DNA of 64,000 bases. It comes from Mucilaginibacter sp. dw_454 (GTDB taxonomy: Bacteria; Bacteroidota; Bacteroidia; Sphingobacteriales; Sphingobacteriaceae). The notes under the pieces are model-generated. The model had not been told where the DNA came from. It was given only the letters and a program-made list of their open reading frames with translations, and searched no databases. The position numbers and the translations under genes were made by a program. The stretch spans positions 930,001 through 994,000 of the forward strand of contig NZ_JAAVVB010000001.1 of the NCBI RefSeq assembly GCF_018449775.1, written 5' to 3'. Shown in pieces: positions 1 through 7,252 of this stretch (its first letter is position 1; every line of letters begins with the position of its first letter).

Positions 1-676
1 TCCATTTGTCTTTGTTATCCTGCAGGCCGTTAAAGGTTGTCATATACATCAGGTTAGGCATATGGCTGCCGGCAATTACTTCGGCATAAAATATAGCGTT
101 GAAGTTATAACCCTTAAAAATGCCAATCTCATCACCTATGTTAAACATTTTCACTTTGCTTGCATTGTACTTTTCACTAGCGCTTTCGTAGCTGCGTAGC
201 TCATAGATGCGGTCTGACTTTTTTGCTGTAAGGTTGGGTACGTTTGGTTCTGGAGCGCCCGGAAATGCTTTGAGTACGATAGTTTCCATACGGGTGTAGC
301 AAGGATTGTCGAACTGAGCGTCCAGATAATCTTTACCGGCATCCAGGTAGGTTTTATCGCCCATCAATTTCTGATCGGTAGTTTCAAGCGCCTCCCAGGT
401 TTTGTAAGGTACATATACATAGATCTTCTTATCCAGGCTATCCTGCTTTAAGACTTTAAACACACCCACATTTTTAACCCCGGCTTTGTGCAAGGCTGGC
501 AGATAGGCGTTTTGAAAATAAGCATCCAGTCGGCTTTCCTGAGCCTGTGTTTTAAAATGATAGATCTTAATCTGATAATAGTATTGTGATGCGGCCTGAA
601 CGCGCATACCAAAACAAAAGCATGTTGTAAAAACAAACAATGCTATAACTACGATGGGGCAATTTCTAAATCTCAT
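1..676 (-). CDS. NIPSNAP family protein, secreted, 3' end cut by window edge
   Basis: Reading the minus strand from the ATG at 676, an open frame of 225 codons continues without a stop to base 1, so the C-terminus lies outside the window. The N-terminus has a hydrophobic export signal of about 25 residues. The pattern YYYQIKIYHFKT followed by a Leu-Pro-Ala-Leu helix about 30 residues later, and a second YELRSYES block near residue 165, is that of tandem NIPSNAP (dimeric alpha-beta barrel) domains. The family is widespread in Bacteroidota secreted proteins but its biochemical role is not settled. The gene follows an ABC permease by only 11 bases and is probably the third gene of that operon. 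Substrate or function cannot be stated. Confidence 0.8.
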   Translation of the reverse strand, partial: MRFRNCPIVVIALFVFTTCFCFGMRVQAASQYYYQIKIYHFKTQAQESRLDAYFQNAYLPALHKAGVKNVGVFKVLKQDSLDKKIYVYVPYKTWEALETTDQKLMGDKTYLDAGKDYLDAQFDNPCYTRMETIVLKAFPGAPEPNVPNLTAKKSDRIYELRSYESASEKYNASKVKMFNIGDEIGIFKGYNFNAIFYAEVIAGSHMPNLMYMTTFNGLQDNKDKW

Positions 677-687
677 TTTTAGGTTAT

Positions 688-1554
688 TTATTCTTTAATA
701 CGATTTAATCGCGGTAAACTTACAATCAATAATACGAAAACTGCAGTTACCAGCTTTAATAAATTAGCGTCTACACCAATGCTCAAAGTTAAAGCTAAAA
801 CAAGCTGGAATATAACAGCGCCTGCCAATACCAAAATCAGACTCGTCCAAACTGAGGTAATGTGCAGCCAGCCAATCAAAGTTTCAGCTATAATTACCGA
901 GCCCAACCCTACTATCACAATACCTATCCCCATATTCATGTCGGCAAAGCCCTGATACTGGGTGATGAGATAACCACTCACCGCTGTAAGTGCGTTTGCC
1001 AGTGCCAGACCAATAATTTTCATCCTATCCGTATCTACGCCGAGGGCACGGATCATAGATTCGCTGTTGCCTGTGGCGCGCATGGCTATACCAAAATCTG
1101 TTTTAAGGAGATAGCCGATTAGCAATGTAGTGATAGCTACAAATATCAGCAGCATTATTGCTGTATTTTGATTTGGGTCGTTTAGTACGTGCAATGATGT
1201 AAATATTGATGAGGTGCCAATCAAAGGTAGATTAGATCGGCCCATAAAGGTTAAGTTAACCGAATACAAAGCTGTCATCACCAAAATGCCGGCCAACAAA
1301 GGGTTAATCTTTAGCTTAGTATGAATCAGTCCGGTGATTGCCCCTGCTACCCCACCGGCCACGATAACCGCGGGTAGAATCATATAGCCCGGCAAATGTC
1401 GCGTTAGCAAAATAGCAGTTACTACGCCGCCCAGTGTATAGCTACCATCGGTAGTTATATCCGGGATATTAAAGATCTTCATGGAGATATAAATACCCAG
1501 TGCAATACCCGAAAAGCAAAGCCCCTGTAATAAGGCGGTGAGGTAAAAGCTCAT
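688..1554 (-). CDS. ABC transporter permease (COG4120 / TrpY-like type)
   Basis: A 288-residue, almost wholly hydrophobic protein with about eight predicted membrane helices. The sequence contains the conserved cytoplasmic block of branched-chain/BMP-like permeases (LLKTDFGIAMRATGNSESMIRALGVD, residues about 146-170, split here as DFGIAMRATGN and MIRALGVD). It would form the membrane channel of an importer whose binding lipoprotein is the preceding gene. Stop and start overlap by one base in TAATG, which points to translational coupling. The ATPase subunit expected for a complete importer is not seen in the window and may lie beyond base 1. In this family tryptophan, tyrosine and related ligands are known, but the ligand here is unknown. 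Confidence 0.88.
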   Translation of the reverse strand: MSFYLTALLQGLCFSGIALGIYISMKIFNIPDITTDGSYTLGGVVTAILLTRHLPGYMILPAVIVAGGVAGAITGLIHTKLKINPLLAGILVMTALYSVNLTFMGRSNLPLIGTSSIFTSLHVLNDPNQNTAIMLLIFVAITTLLIGYLLKTDFGIAMRATGNSESMIRALGVDTDRMKIIGLALANALTAVSGYLITQYQGFADMNMGIGIVIVGLGSVIIAETLIGWLHITSVWTSLILVLAGAVIFQLVLALTLSIGVDANLLKLVTAVFVLLIVSLPRLNRIKE

Positions 1555-2519
1555 TATTTTACGGCTTCGAAATTTGAAGGTATGGCAATGTTATACTTTT
1601 TAACTGCCGCCGGGTTATAAACCCGTTTGCGGATCTTCACCATCTCTGGTTTCAGGCCATCGGTTTTATGTGTTTTTAGGTATTGTGCGGCCTGCTCGCC
1701 GGCTTGGTAACCCCATTGGTAAATATCGGCACCAAAGGCTGCTACGGCGCCTCGTTGTACTAAACCTGCTTCGCTGGTAAAGATGGGTACATTGGCGGCA
1801 TTGCAATTTTTCAATATGGTCTCAAACGACGCAAATACCGTATTATCCGGGTTGGCAAAGAATGCGTCGATGTTCTTAGCCAATAAAGCCTGCGTAACCA
1901 GTTGCGCATCTGCAGAGGTGTTAAGTGGCAGGGCAATCAGTGTTACATTCAGCTTATTTGCCAATGATTTAATACGCTGCATAGCATCGGCAGACTGTGG
2001 CTCGGCTTCGTTATAGATCATGCCGATTACCAGCTTAGTTCCTTTTGGTTTTAGCAGTTTTGGGATGATGCTGAACGACGTATCAATGTATTGCAGATCC
2101 TCAACCGCGCCAAACAGGTTGGCCGGCGCTTTGCCATCGGCTCCAACAACCTTCATACGCTCGGGTGTTGGCGATACCATTTCAAAGATTGGGATGGTTT
2201 TGGTGTTTTGCACTGCAGTTACTGATGATAGGGTTGTGCAGGTAGCCAGCAGGTCTACTTGCTCTGATACAAAGTAATTGACGATCTGGGTTAATGTTGG
2301 GATGCTGCCTTGTGCATTGCGGTATTCTATCTGTACGGTCTTCTTTTCTTCGCTGAAGCCTTCTTTCTTTAAGGCATCGGTAAAGCCTACCCTGGCTTGC
2401 GCTATAGTGGCATCTTCAAAAGCATCGACAAAACCTACTACCGGCCCGTTATTGGGTTTGGTTGATTTACAGGCTGATGCAAGTATGGTTAATAAAATGA
2501 GTGGCAGATACTTTTTCAT
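1554..2519 (-). CDS. ABC transporter substrate-binding lipoprotein (PF04392-like)
   Basis: A 321-residue protein with a lipoprotein signal: a short hydrophobic stretch ends in LASAC, making Cys17 the likely acylated residue. The body matches the ABC_sub_bind (TrpX-like) family: VGFVDAFEDATI near the start, the ATCTTLSSVTAV ligand-pocket block around residues 92-104, and the late AAFGADIYQWGYQAG block near 256-271. It is expected to be tethered on the outer face of the inner membrane and hand its ligand to the permease encoded immediately downstream. It is the first gene of a three-gene minus-strand run (this gene, permease, NIPSNAP). The ligand is not predictable from sequence; aromatic amino acids are known for some relatives. 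Confidence 0.87.
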   Translation of the reverse strand: MKKYLPLILLTILASACKSTKPNNGPVVGFVDAFEDATIAQARVGFTDALKKEGFSEEKKTVQIEYRNAQGSIPTLTQIVNYFVSEQVDLLATCTTLSSVTAVQNTKTIPIFEMVSPTPERMKVVGADGKAPANLFGAVEDLQYIDTSFSIIPKLLKPKGTKLVIGMIYNEAEPQSADAMQRIKSLANKLNVTLIALPLNTSADAQLVTQALLAKNIDAFFANPDNTVFASFETILKNCNAANVPIFTSEAGLVQRGAVAAFGADIYQWGYQAGEQAAQYLKTHKTDGLKPEMVKIRKRVYNPAAVKKYNIAIPSNFEAVK

Positions 2520-2590
2520 TGCACTAAGTTAGGTAAAGCTTGGAATGTTGAGAAATACCTACCTCAATATTTGAGTCATAATCCTATTAA

Positions 2591-2740
2591 GTGATCCACG
2601 TGCGTGTGTGGATCAAATGGATTAGTTGGATCACCTTAAAATCAAAACTGTTTAGTAGTTAACTATTTATGTTAAACTATTTTAATAGTTGGATCAGTTT
2701 GGATCACTTTTCCTGACTTTTAAGTCTTTTTTGGATCACC
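2591..2740. repeat. Element A: intergenic array of the word TGGATCA
   Basis: The 225-base gap between two minus-strand genes holds seven copies of one word. TGATCCA (reverse orientation) starts at 2592; TGGATCA starts at 2609, 2627, 2690, 2700 and 2732; a degenerate TGGATTA starts at 2618. The copies at 2609, 2618 and 2627 are spaced exactly 9 bases, and those at 2690 and 2700 exactly 10. Between the first two words lies CGTGCGTGTG, so TGATCCAC and GTGGATCA form an 8-bp inverted repeat. TGACTTTTA starts at 2714. The same layout with another word occurs at 44037-44173. Nothing here looks coding. Confidence 0.8.
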
Positions 2741-2744
2741 CTGT

Positions 2745-3848
2745 TTAAAATAAATCTCTAATTACATCATAGGCCATTTTATTCAAATCTGTACTGCCCT
2801 GGTTATAATTACGCATTAGTATAATGGCATACTTTGAATCTAAATTGATAATGAATTGCGAGGTGTAACCAGCGGTCGACCCGTCGTGACCAATCGTATT
2901 TCTGTTCATGCCCGAATGTACGGTAAGCCCCAGCCCATATTGTTTACTAACATAAGGTATATCCTCCATTTTTTTAATACTGGCCTTGCTAAGTAAGGTC
3001 GGTTGAACTATAAAAGATGTAACAAATTTTGCCAGGTCAGTCGGTGTTGAATATAAGGCGCCATTTGGAACCCGGTAACCCCTACCCGAATGTTCTCTAA
3101 ATGGTACCCGGGTATTTACCGTACCCGATTGATTATCTAAACCCTCGGCAAGTCTTGATCGCTTATCATCGGGCACAGAAAAGAAAGTATCTTTCATGTA
3201 CAGCGGCTCTATAATTCTTTGCTGCACCATTTTAATATATGGCTCGCCGGCCGCTCTTTCCAGAGTCAGCCCTAATATGGCAAAGCCGATGTTTGAATAT
3301 AAAAAGTCACTACCGGGTTTAGAAGCAAAACTGGTATGTGGTATGCATTCCAGAACCTTTTGCTGCCATTGGTCTATACTGCCTATGTTAGCATTACCTA
3401 AATCAGGCTCACGTTTAAGGCCCGAAGTGTGCGATGCCAGTTGCCTGATGGTAATTTTATGCTTATCACTATAACCAATCAGTCCTTTAACTTCGGGTAC
3501 GTACTTTTCAACTTCATCGTCCAGGCTGATCTTGTTTTCTTCGACCAATAGCATCAACAATGTCGCCGTAAAAGTTTTGGTGATGGAACCTATCCGGTAT
3601 ATGGTAACTGTATCTGCAAGCATCTTTTTGTCCCTGTCAGCATAGCCAAAAGCATTTGCCCATATTACTTTATTATCCTTTGTAATAACGGCAGATATGC
3701 TGCCGCCCAGATTATCAAATTCGACATCGGTTTTTAAGCGTGCGCTCAACCTGGATATTACTTCATTTTCATGATTAGTTAATTGTGCAAAACAAATCAG
3801 CGGGCAAAGAGCGGATACAAAAACGAAGGTTATTAAAAGGCGTTTCAT
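2745..3848 (-). CDS. Secreted serine hydrolase, class C beta-lactamase family (downstream copy)
   Basis: A 367-residue protein with a signal peptide ending near CFAQ (residue 21). Beta-lactamase/DD-peptidase family marks are visible: the nucleophile motif S88-I-T-K91, the second motif Y184-S-N186, and a late GHDGSTAGY block that takes the place of the KTG motif. The length fits family members without an extra C-terminal domain. Such proteins act outside the cytoplasm as D-amino-acid peptidases or esterases; true beta-lactamase activity is not implied. It starts 6 bases after the stop of a close paralog (3855-4961), so the two are a tandem duplication and probably one operon. The substrate is unknown. 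Confidence 0.88.
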   Translation of the reverse strand: MKRLLITFVFVSALCPLICFAQLTNHENEVISRLSARLKTDVEFDNLGGSISAVITKDNKVIWANAFGYADRDKKMLADTVTIYRIGSITKTFTATLLMLLVEENKISLDDEVEKYVPEVKGLIGYSDKHKITIRQLASHTSGLKREPDLGNANIGSIDQWQQKVLECIPHTSFASKPGSDFLYSNIGFAILGLTLERAAGEPYIKMVQQRIIEPLYMKDTFFSVPDDKRSRLAEGLDNQSGTVNTRVPFREHSGRGYRVPNGALYSTPTDLAKFVTSFIVQPTLLSKASIKKMEDIPYVSKQYGLGLTVHSGMNRNTIGHDGSTAGYTSQFIINLDSKYAIILMRNYNQGSTDLNKMAYDVIRDLF

Positions 3849-3854
3849 AGGTGA

Positions 3855-4961
3855 TTATAAATCTAACAGTAATTTTCTGGCCACTTTATTCAAATCGGTA
3901 CTACCCTGATTATAGTTACGCATAATGATAACCGAGTACTTTGAATCAAGGTTAACCATAAACTGTGCGGTATAGCCCGGCACGTAGCCATCATGTTCTA
4001 TTAAGTTTTGATTGATGCCAGAACGGATCATTAAACCTAAACCATAGTAATCGCTTACACTGGATATATCCTCCATTTTCCTGATACTCGCCTTGTTTAA
4101 TATTTGCGGCCTGGTTATGAATGAGGTTACAAATTTAGCCAGATCAGTAGGTGTTGAATAGAGTGAACCGGCCGGCAAGCCATAGCCCATTCCAATTTGT
4201 TGTTTAAAAGGTACGCTAAGATCTACGGCGCCCGACATGTTACTTAAACCCACGGCCATATTTTTTACTTTATTGTCGGGCACCAAAAGGAATGTGTCGT
4301 GCATTTGTAGTGGTTCTATGATCCTGCGCTGTAACATATCGATATAAGGCTCGCCGCCGGCTCTTTCTAAAGCCAATCCTAAAAAAGCATAACCTACATT
4401 TGAATACAAAAACTTATCGCCTGGTGTAAAGGCCAGGCTTGATCTGGGAATACAACGCATTAGCATTCGTTCCCATTGAGATGGGTCGCCTATATAAAAG
4501 GAATCTGGTTCAGGGTCGCGTTTAATTCCTGAGGTGTGCGATGCCAACTGCCTGATAGTGATCTTATGCTTGCTGGAGTAACCCTTTATATCAGTTATCT
4601 CAGGTACGTATTTTTCAACATAGTCATCCAGGCTGATCTTTTTATCTTCAACCAATAGCATTAACAAGGTAGCCGTAAAAGTTTTGGTGATGGAACCGAT
4701 GCGATAAACGGTGCCGGTATCTGCCAAAATATTCCTGTCCTTATCGGCATAGCCAAAAGCTTTTGCCCATATCACTTTGTTATCTTTTATGACAGCCGCC
4801 GATATGCTGCCATTTAAATTATCCCAGGCAACGTCATTTTTTAAATGGTCGCTAAATTTTGAGATCACTTCATTTTCATGACCGCTTAATTGCGAAAAAC
4901 CAATCAATGGTAAAAATGAAAATGCAGCGACTAAAGCTAATAAGGTCTTTTTAGGTGTCAT
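3855..4961 (-). CDS. Secreted serine hydrolase, class C beta-lactamase family (upstream copy)
   Basis: A 368-residue paralog of the gene just downstream, alike along the whole length including the stretch around NHENEVIS/GHENEVIS and the C-terminal YNQGSTDLNK. Motifs are S90-I-T-K93, Y186-S-N188 and a late EHDGYVPGY block. An N-terminal signal peptide ends near GFSQ (residue 24). It is transcribed away from the aminotransferase at 5049, and the 87-base gap between them must carry both promoters. Tandem copies that keep all three motifs suggest both are active, perhaps on different peptides or esters; this is inference. Confidence 0.88.
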   Translation of the reverse strand: MTPKKTLLALVAAFSFLPLIGFSQLSGHENEVISKFSDHLKNDVAWDNLNGSISAAVIKDNKVIWAKAFGYADKDRNILADTGTVYRIGSITKTFTATLLMLLVEDKKISLDDYVEKYVPEITDIKGYSSKHKITIRQLASHTSGIKRDPEPDSFYIGDPSQWERMLMRCIPRSSLAFTPGDKFLYSNVGYAFLGLALERAGGEPYIDMLQRRIIEPLQMHDTFLLVPDNKVKNMAVGLSNMSGAVDLSVPFKQQIGMGYGLPAGSLYSTPTDLAKFVTSFITRPQILNKASIRKMEDISSVSDYYGLGLMIRSGINQNLIEHDGYVPGYTAQFMVNLDSKYSVIIMRNYNQGSTDLNKVARKLLLDL

Positions 4962-5048
4962 TTATACAGGCAGATAATGCTTAAAGATAGCGTCATTATT
5001 GTTTATTTAAAAATCCAACTAAATTAGTTTTCGCTACTTTAGCAGGCT

Positions 5049-6203
5049 ATGACTTCTATTGTATCTAAATTACCCCAGGTCGGTACTACCATTTTTACTA
5101 CCATGTCTGCCCTGGCAGCGCAGGTTGGCGCCATCAATTTGTCGCAGGGATTTCCTGATTATGACTGTTCGCCTGAACTGATTGAGCTTGTTAATCAAGC
5201 CATGAAGGAGGGTCATAATCAATATGCGCCAATGGCCGGTGTTAAAGCGCTGCGCGATGAAATAGCTAATAAAGTGCAAAAACTGCACGGTGCGGCTTAT
5301 GATCCTGATACGGAAATTACCATTACTGCCGGTGGCACACAGGCTATTTTTACAGCCATCAGCGCTGTTATTCATCCAAACGACGAAGTGATCGTGTTCG
5401 AACCTGCATTTGATTGCTATGCTCCCGCCATTAAAGTGATGGGCGGTATTGTTAAATCGTTAGAGCTAGAACCGACCAACAATTACCGTATTGATTGGGG
5501 CATGGTGAAAAAACTGATCACTAATCGTACCAAGCTCATCATTTTAAACTCCCCTCATAACCCTACCGCTACCATTTTACACCAGGAAGATATTGAACAA
5601 TTAAGTGCCATTGTACATAATCAGGACATTTTAATTTTAAGCGATGAGGTTTATGAGCACCTGATTTATGACGGAGAAGTACATCACAGCATGGCTCGCT
5701 ACCCCGAATTGAAGGAACGCAGCTTTATTGTAGCCTCATTTGGGAAATTATTTCATGCCACCGGCTGGAAGGTTGGATATGTCCTTGCGCCGGAGTACCT
5801 GATGAATGAGTTTAGAAAGGTGCATCAGTTCCTGGTTTTTAGCGTTAACTCGGCTATGCAACACGCTATGGCCCAGTATTTAAAAGACGAGAATACTTAC
5901 CGCTCTTTACCAGACTTTTTTCAGCAAAAAAGAGACTATTTCAGACAAGGATTAGCGCAAACTCAATTTGAATTACTGCCTTCATATGGGTCTTATTTTC
6001 AATCGGTTAAGTACGGTCATCTAAACAATGAGTCTGACGTGGACTTCGCAATGCGCTTAACCAGAGAGGCGGGCGTTGCCTGTATACCCACTTCGGTGTT
6101 TTATACCCGCGGTACAGACCATAAAGTTTTAAGATTTTGTTTCGCCAAAAAGCAAGAAACGTTGGATGACGCCGTTAATAGATTGTTAGATTTTAAACTT
6201 TAA
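5049..6203 (+). CDS. PLP-dependent methionine/kynurenine-type aminotransferase (YbdL-like)
   Basis: A 384-residue fold-type I aminotransferase. Visible landmarks are the early INLSQGFPDY block, NSPHNPT (167-173) contacting the substrate carboxylate and cofactor, SDEVY (198-202), and SFGKLFHATGWK with the Schiff-base lysine at K233. The wording of these blocks is that of the YbdL/kynurenine aminotransferase group, which transfers the amino group of methionine, glutamine or aromatic amino acids to 2-oxo acids. The next gene encodes an omega-amidase, the standard partner that hydrolyses the 2-oxoglutaramate made when glutamine is the amino donor, so a methionine-regenerating or glutamine-transaminase role is likely. 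Start ATG at 5049; a TACTTTAG box lies just upstream. Confidence 0.9.
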   Translation: MTSIVSKLPQVGTTIFTTMSALAAQVGAINLSQGFPDYDCSPELIELVNQAMKEGHNQYAPMAGVKALRDEIANKVQKLHGAAYDPDTEITITAGGTQAIFTAISAVIHPNDEVIVFEPAFDCYAPAIKVMGGIVKSLELEPTNNYRIDWGMVKKLITNRTKLIILNSPHNPTATILHQEDIEQLSAIVHNQDILILSDEVYEHLIYDGEVHHSMARYPELKERSFIVASFGKLFHATGWKVGYVLAPEYLMNEFRKVHQFLVFSVNSAMQHAMAQYLKDENTYRSLPDFFQQKRDYFRQGLAQTQFELLPSYGSYFQSVKYGHLNNESDVDFAMRLTREAGVACIPTSVFYTRGTDHKVLRFCFAKKQETLDDAVNRLLDFKL

Positions 6204-6253
6204 TGAAAAATATCGCGTATTAGTTAACCATTATTGCCGAACTCAAATCTGCT

Positions 6254-7030
6254 ATGGAAAATTTAAAAATCACTGTATTTCAAGGTTACTTATTTTGGGA
6301 AAAGATAGATCAGAATTTACAAAACATAGCACTGCGATTGGGCAGCATCCGTGAGAAAACTGACCTGATCATTCTGCCTGAGATGTTTAACACAGGCTTT
6401 ACCATGAATGCAGAGGCATTAGCTGAGACAATGGGTGGTAAATCCATGCAGTGGATGCACAAAATAGCCCAGCAATATGATTGCGTGGTTACCGGCAGCC
6501 TGATTATAACCGAAGCTGGCAAGTACTACAACCGTTTAATTTGGATGCAACCCAACGGCACTTGTAACTATTACGATAAACGACACTTGTTCGCCTTAGG
6601 TAAAGAACATCAAACTTATACAGCAGGCACTAAAAAATTGATCGTAGAACTGAAAGGCTGGAAAATCTGTCCGGTTATTTGCTATGACCTGCGTTTCCCT
6701 GTATGGCTGCGTAATGTGGATGCGGCTTATGACTTACTGTTGATTGTGGCTAACTGGCCAGAGCGCCGCGCGTTGCATTGGCGTACGTTGATACCAGCAC
6801 GCGCGGTTGAGAATCAAAGTTATGTAATAGGCGTTAACCGTGTTGGGCACGATGGCAATGAAGTTTATCACTCTGGCGACTCGACCTGTATAGACCCCAA
6901 CGGCAACGTTGTTTATTATAAACGCGATGAGGAAGACGTCTACACCTTCACCATCATCGGCGATGAGGTTATTAAAACCCGCCGCGCCATGCCTTTTTTA
7001 AAGGATGCCGACGATTTTAACCTTATTTAA
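6254..7030 (+). CDS. Carbon-nitrogen hydrolase, omega-amidase (YafV/Nit2-like)
   Basis: A 258-residue nitrilase-superfamily protein. The catalytic triad is visible as E43 (LPEMFNTGF), K109 (YYDKRHLF) and C143 (VICYDLRFP). The text of these motifs, especially EMFNTGF and YDLRFPVW, is that of omega-amidases that hydrolyse 2-oxoglutaramate or 2-oxosuccinamate to the dicarboxylic acid and ammonia. It lies 50 bases after the aminotransferase gene on the same strand. Together they would make glutamine-dependent transamination of 2-oxo acids (for example the methionine precursor KMTB) irreversible. Cytoplasmic; no signal peptide. Confidence 0.9.
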   Translation: MENLKITVFQGYLFWEKIDQNLQNIALRLGSIREKTDLIILPEMFNTGFTMNAEALAETMGGKSMQWMHKIAQQYDCVVTGSLIITEAGKYYNRLIWMQPNGTCNYYDKRHLFALGKEHQTYTAGTKKLIVELKGWKICPVICYDLRFPVWLRNVDAAYDLLLIVANWPERRALHWRTLIPARAVENQSYVIGVNRVGHDGNEVYHSGDSTCIDPNGNVVYYKRDEEDVYTFTIIGDEVIKTRRAMPFLKDADDFNLI

Positions 7031-7051
7031 TCTTCGCCTGGATTGTATCGG

Positions 7052-7163
7052 TTTGGCTAAAGCCTTTTGGAACAACCGATATCTCCGTCCCATAAATGGG
7101 ACGGCAATGAATTGACTAATTTCAAACCATTGTTTTCATTCATTGCCGTTGGCTTTAGCCAAA
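7052..7163. repeat. MITE-like nested inverted repeat
   Basis: Outer arms are a perfect 13-bp inverted repeat, TTTGGCTAAAGCC at 7052-7064 and GGCTTTAGCCAAA at 7151-7163. Inside are a second perfect inverted repeat of 11 bp (CGGCAATGAAT at 7102-7112 with ATTCATTGCCG at 7138-7148) and a 7-bp hairpin (CCGTCCC at 7085-7091 with GGGACGG at 7098-7104). There is no room for a gene. The structure suggests a non-autonomous mobile element or a REP-type repeat placed between the amidase and GH92 genes; it could also act as a terminator for the amidase operon. Confidence 0.7.
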
Positions 7164-7252
7164 ATTTACCATTTAACCTTATTTAACGCATCATCCTGCC
7201 AATAAAACTGCAAACTTTCTTATTTTGCAGCTTAAACTAATTTGATCTAAAA

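Noticed and set aside
151..342. Short minus-strand frames at 151-342 and 448-636
   Set aside because: Both lie in other frames of the NIPSNAP gene that runs off the left edge; the full frame from 676 explains the region.
862..1122. 86-codon plus-strand frame inside the permease gene
   Set aside because: Antisense shadow of a clearly conserved permease; composition rich in Cys and His with no family likeness.
2607..2616. TGTGGATCA in element A resembles a DnaA box (TGTGGATAA)
   Set aside because: One mismatch, no other DnaA-like boxes phased with it, no dnaA or other origin genes nearby, and element B has the same layout without any such box.
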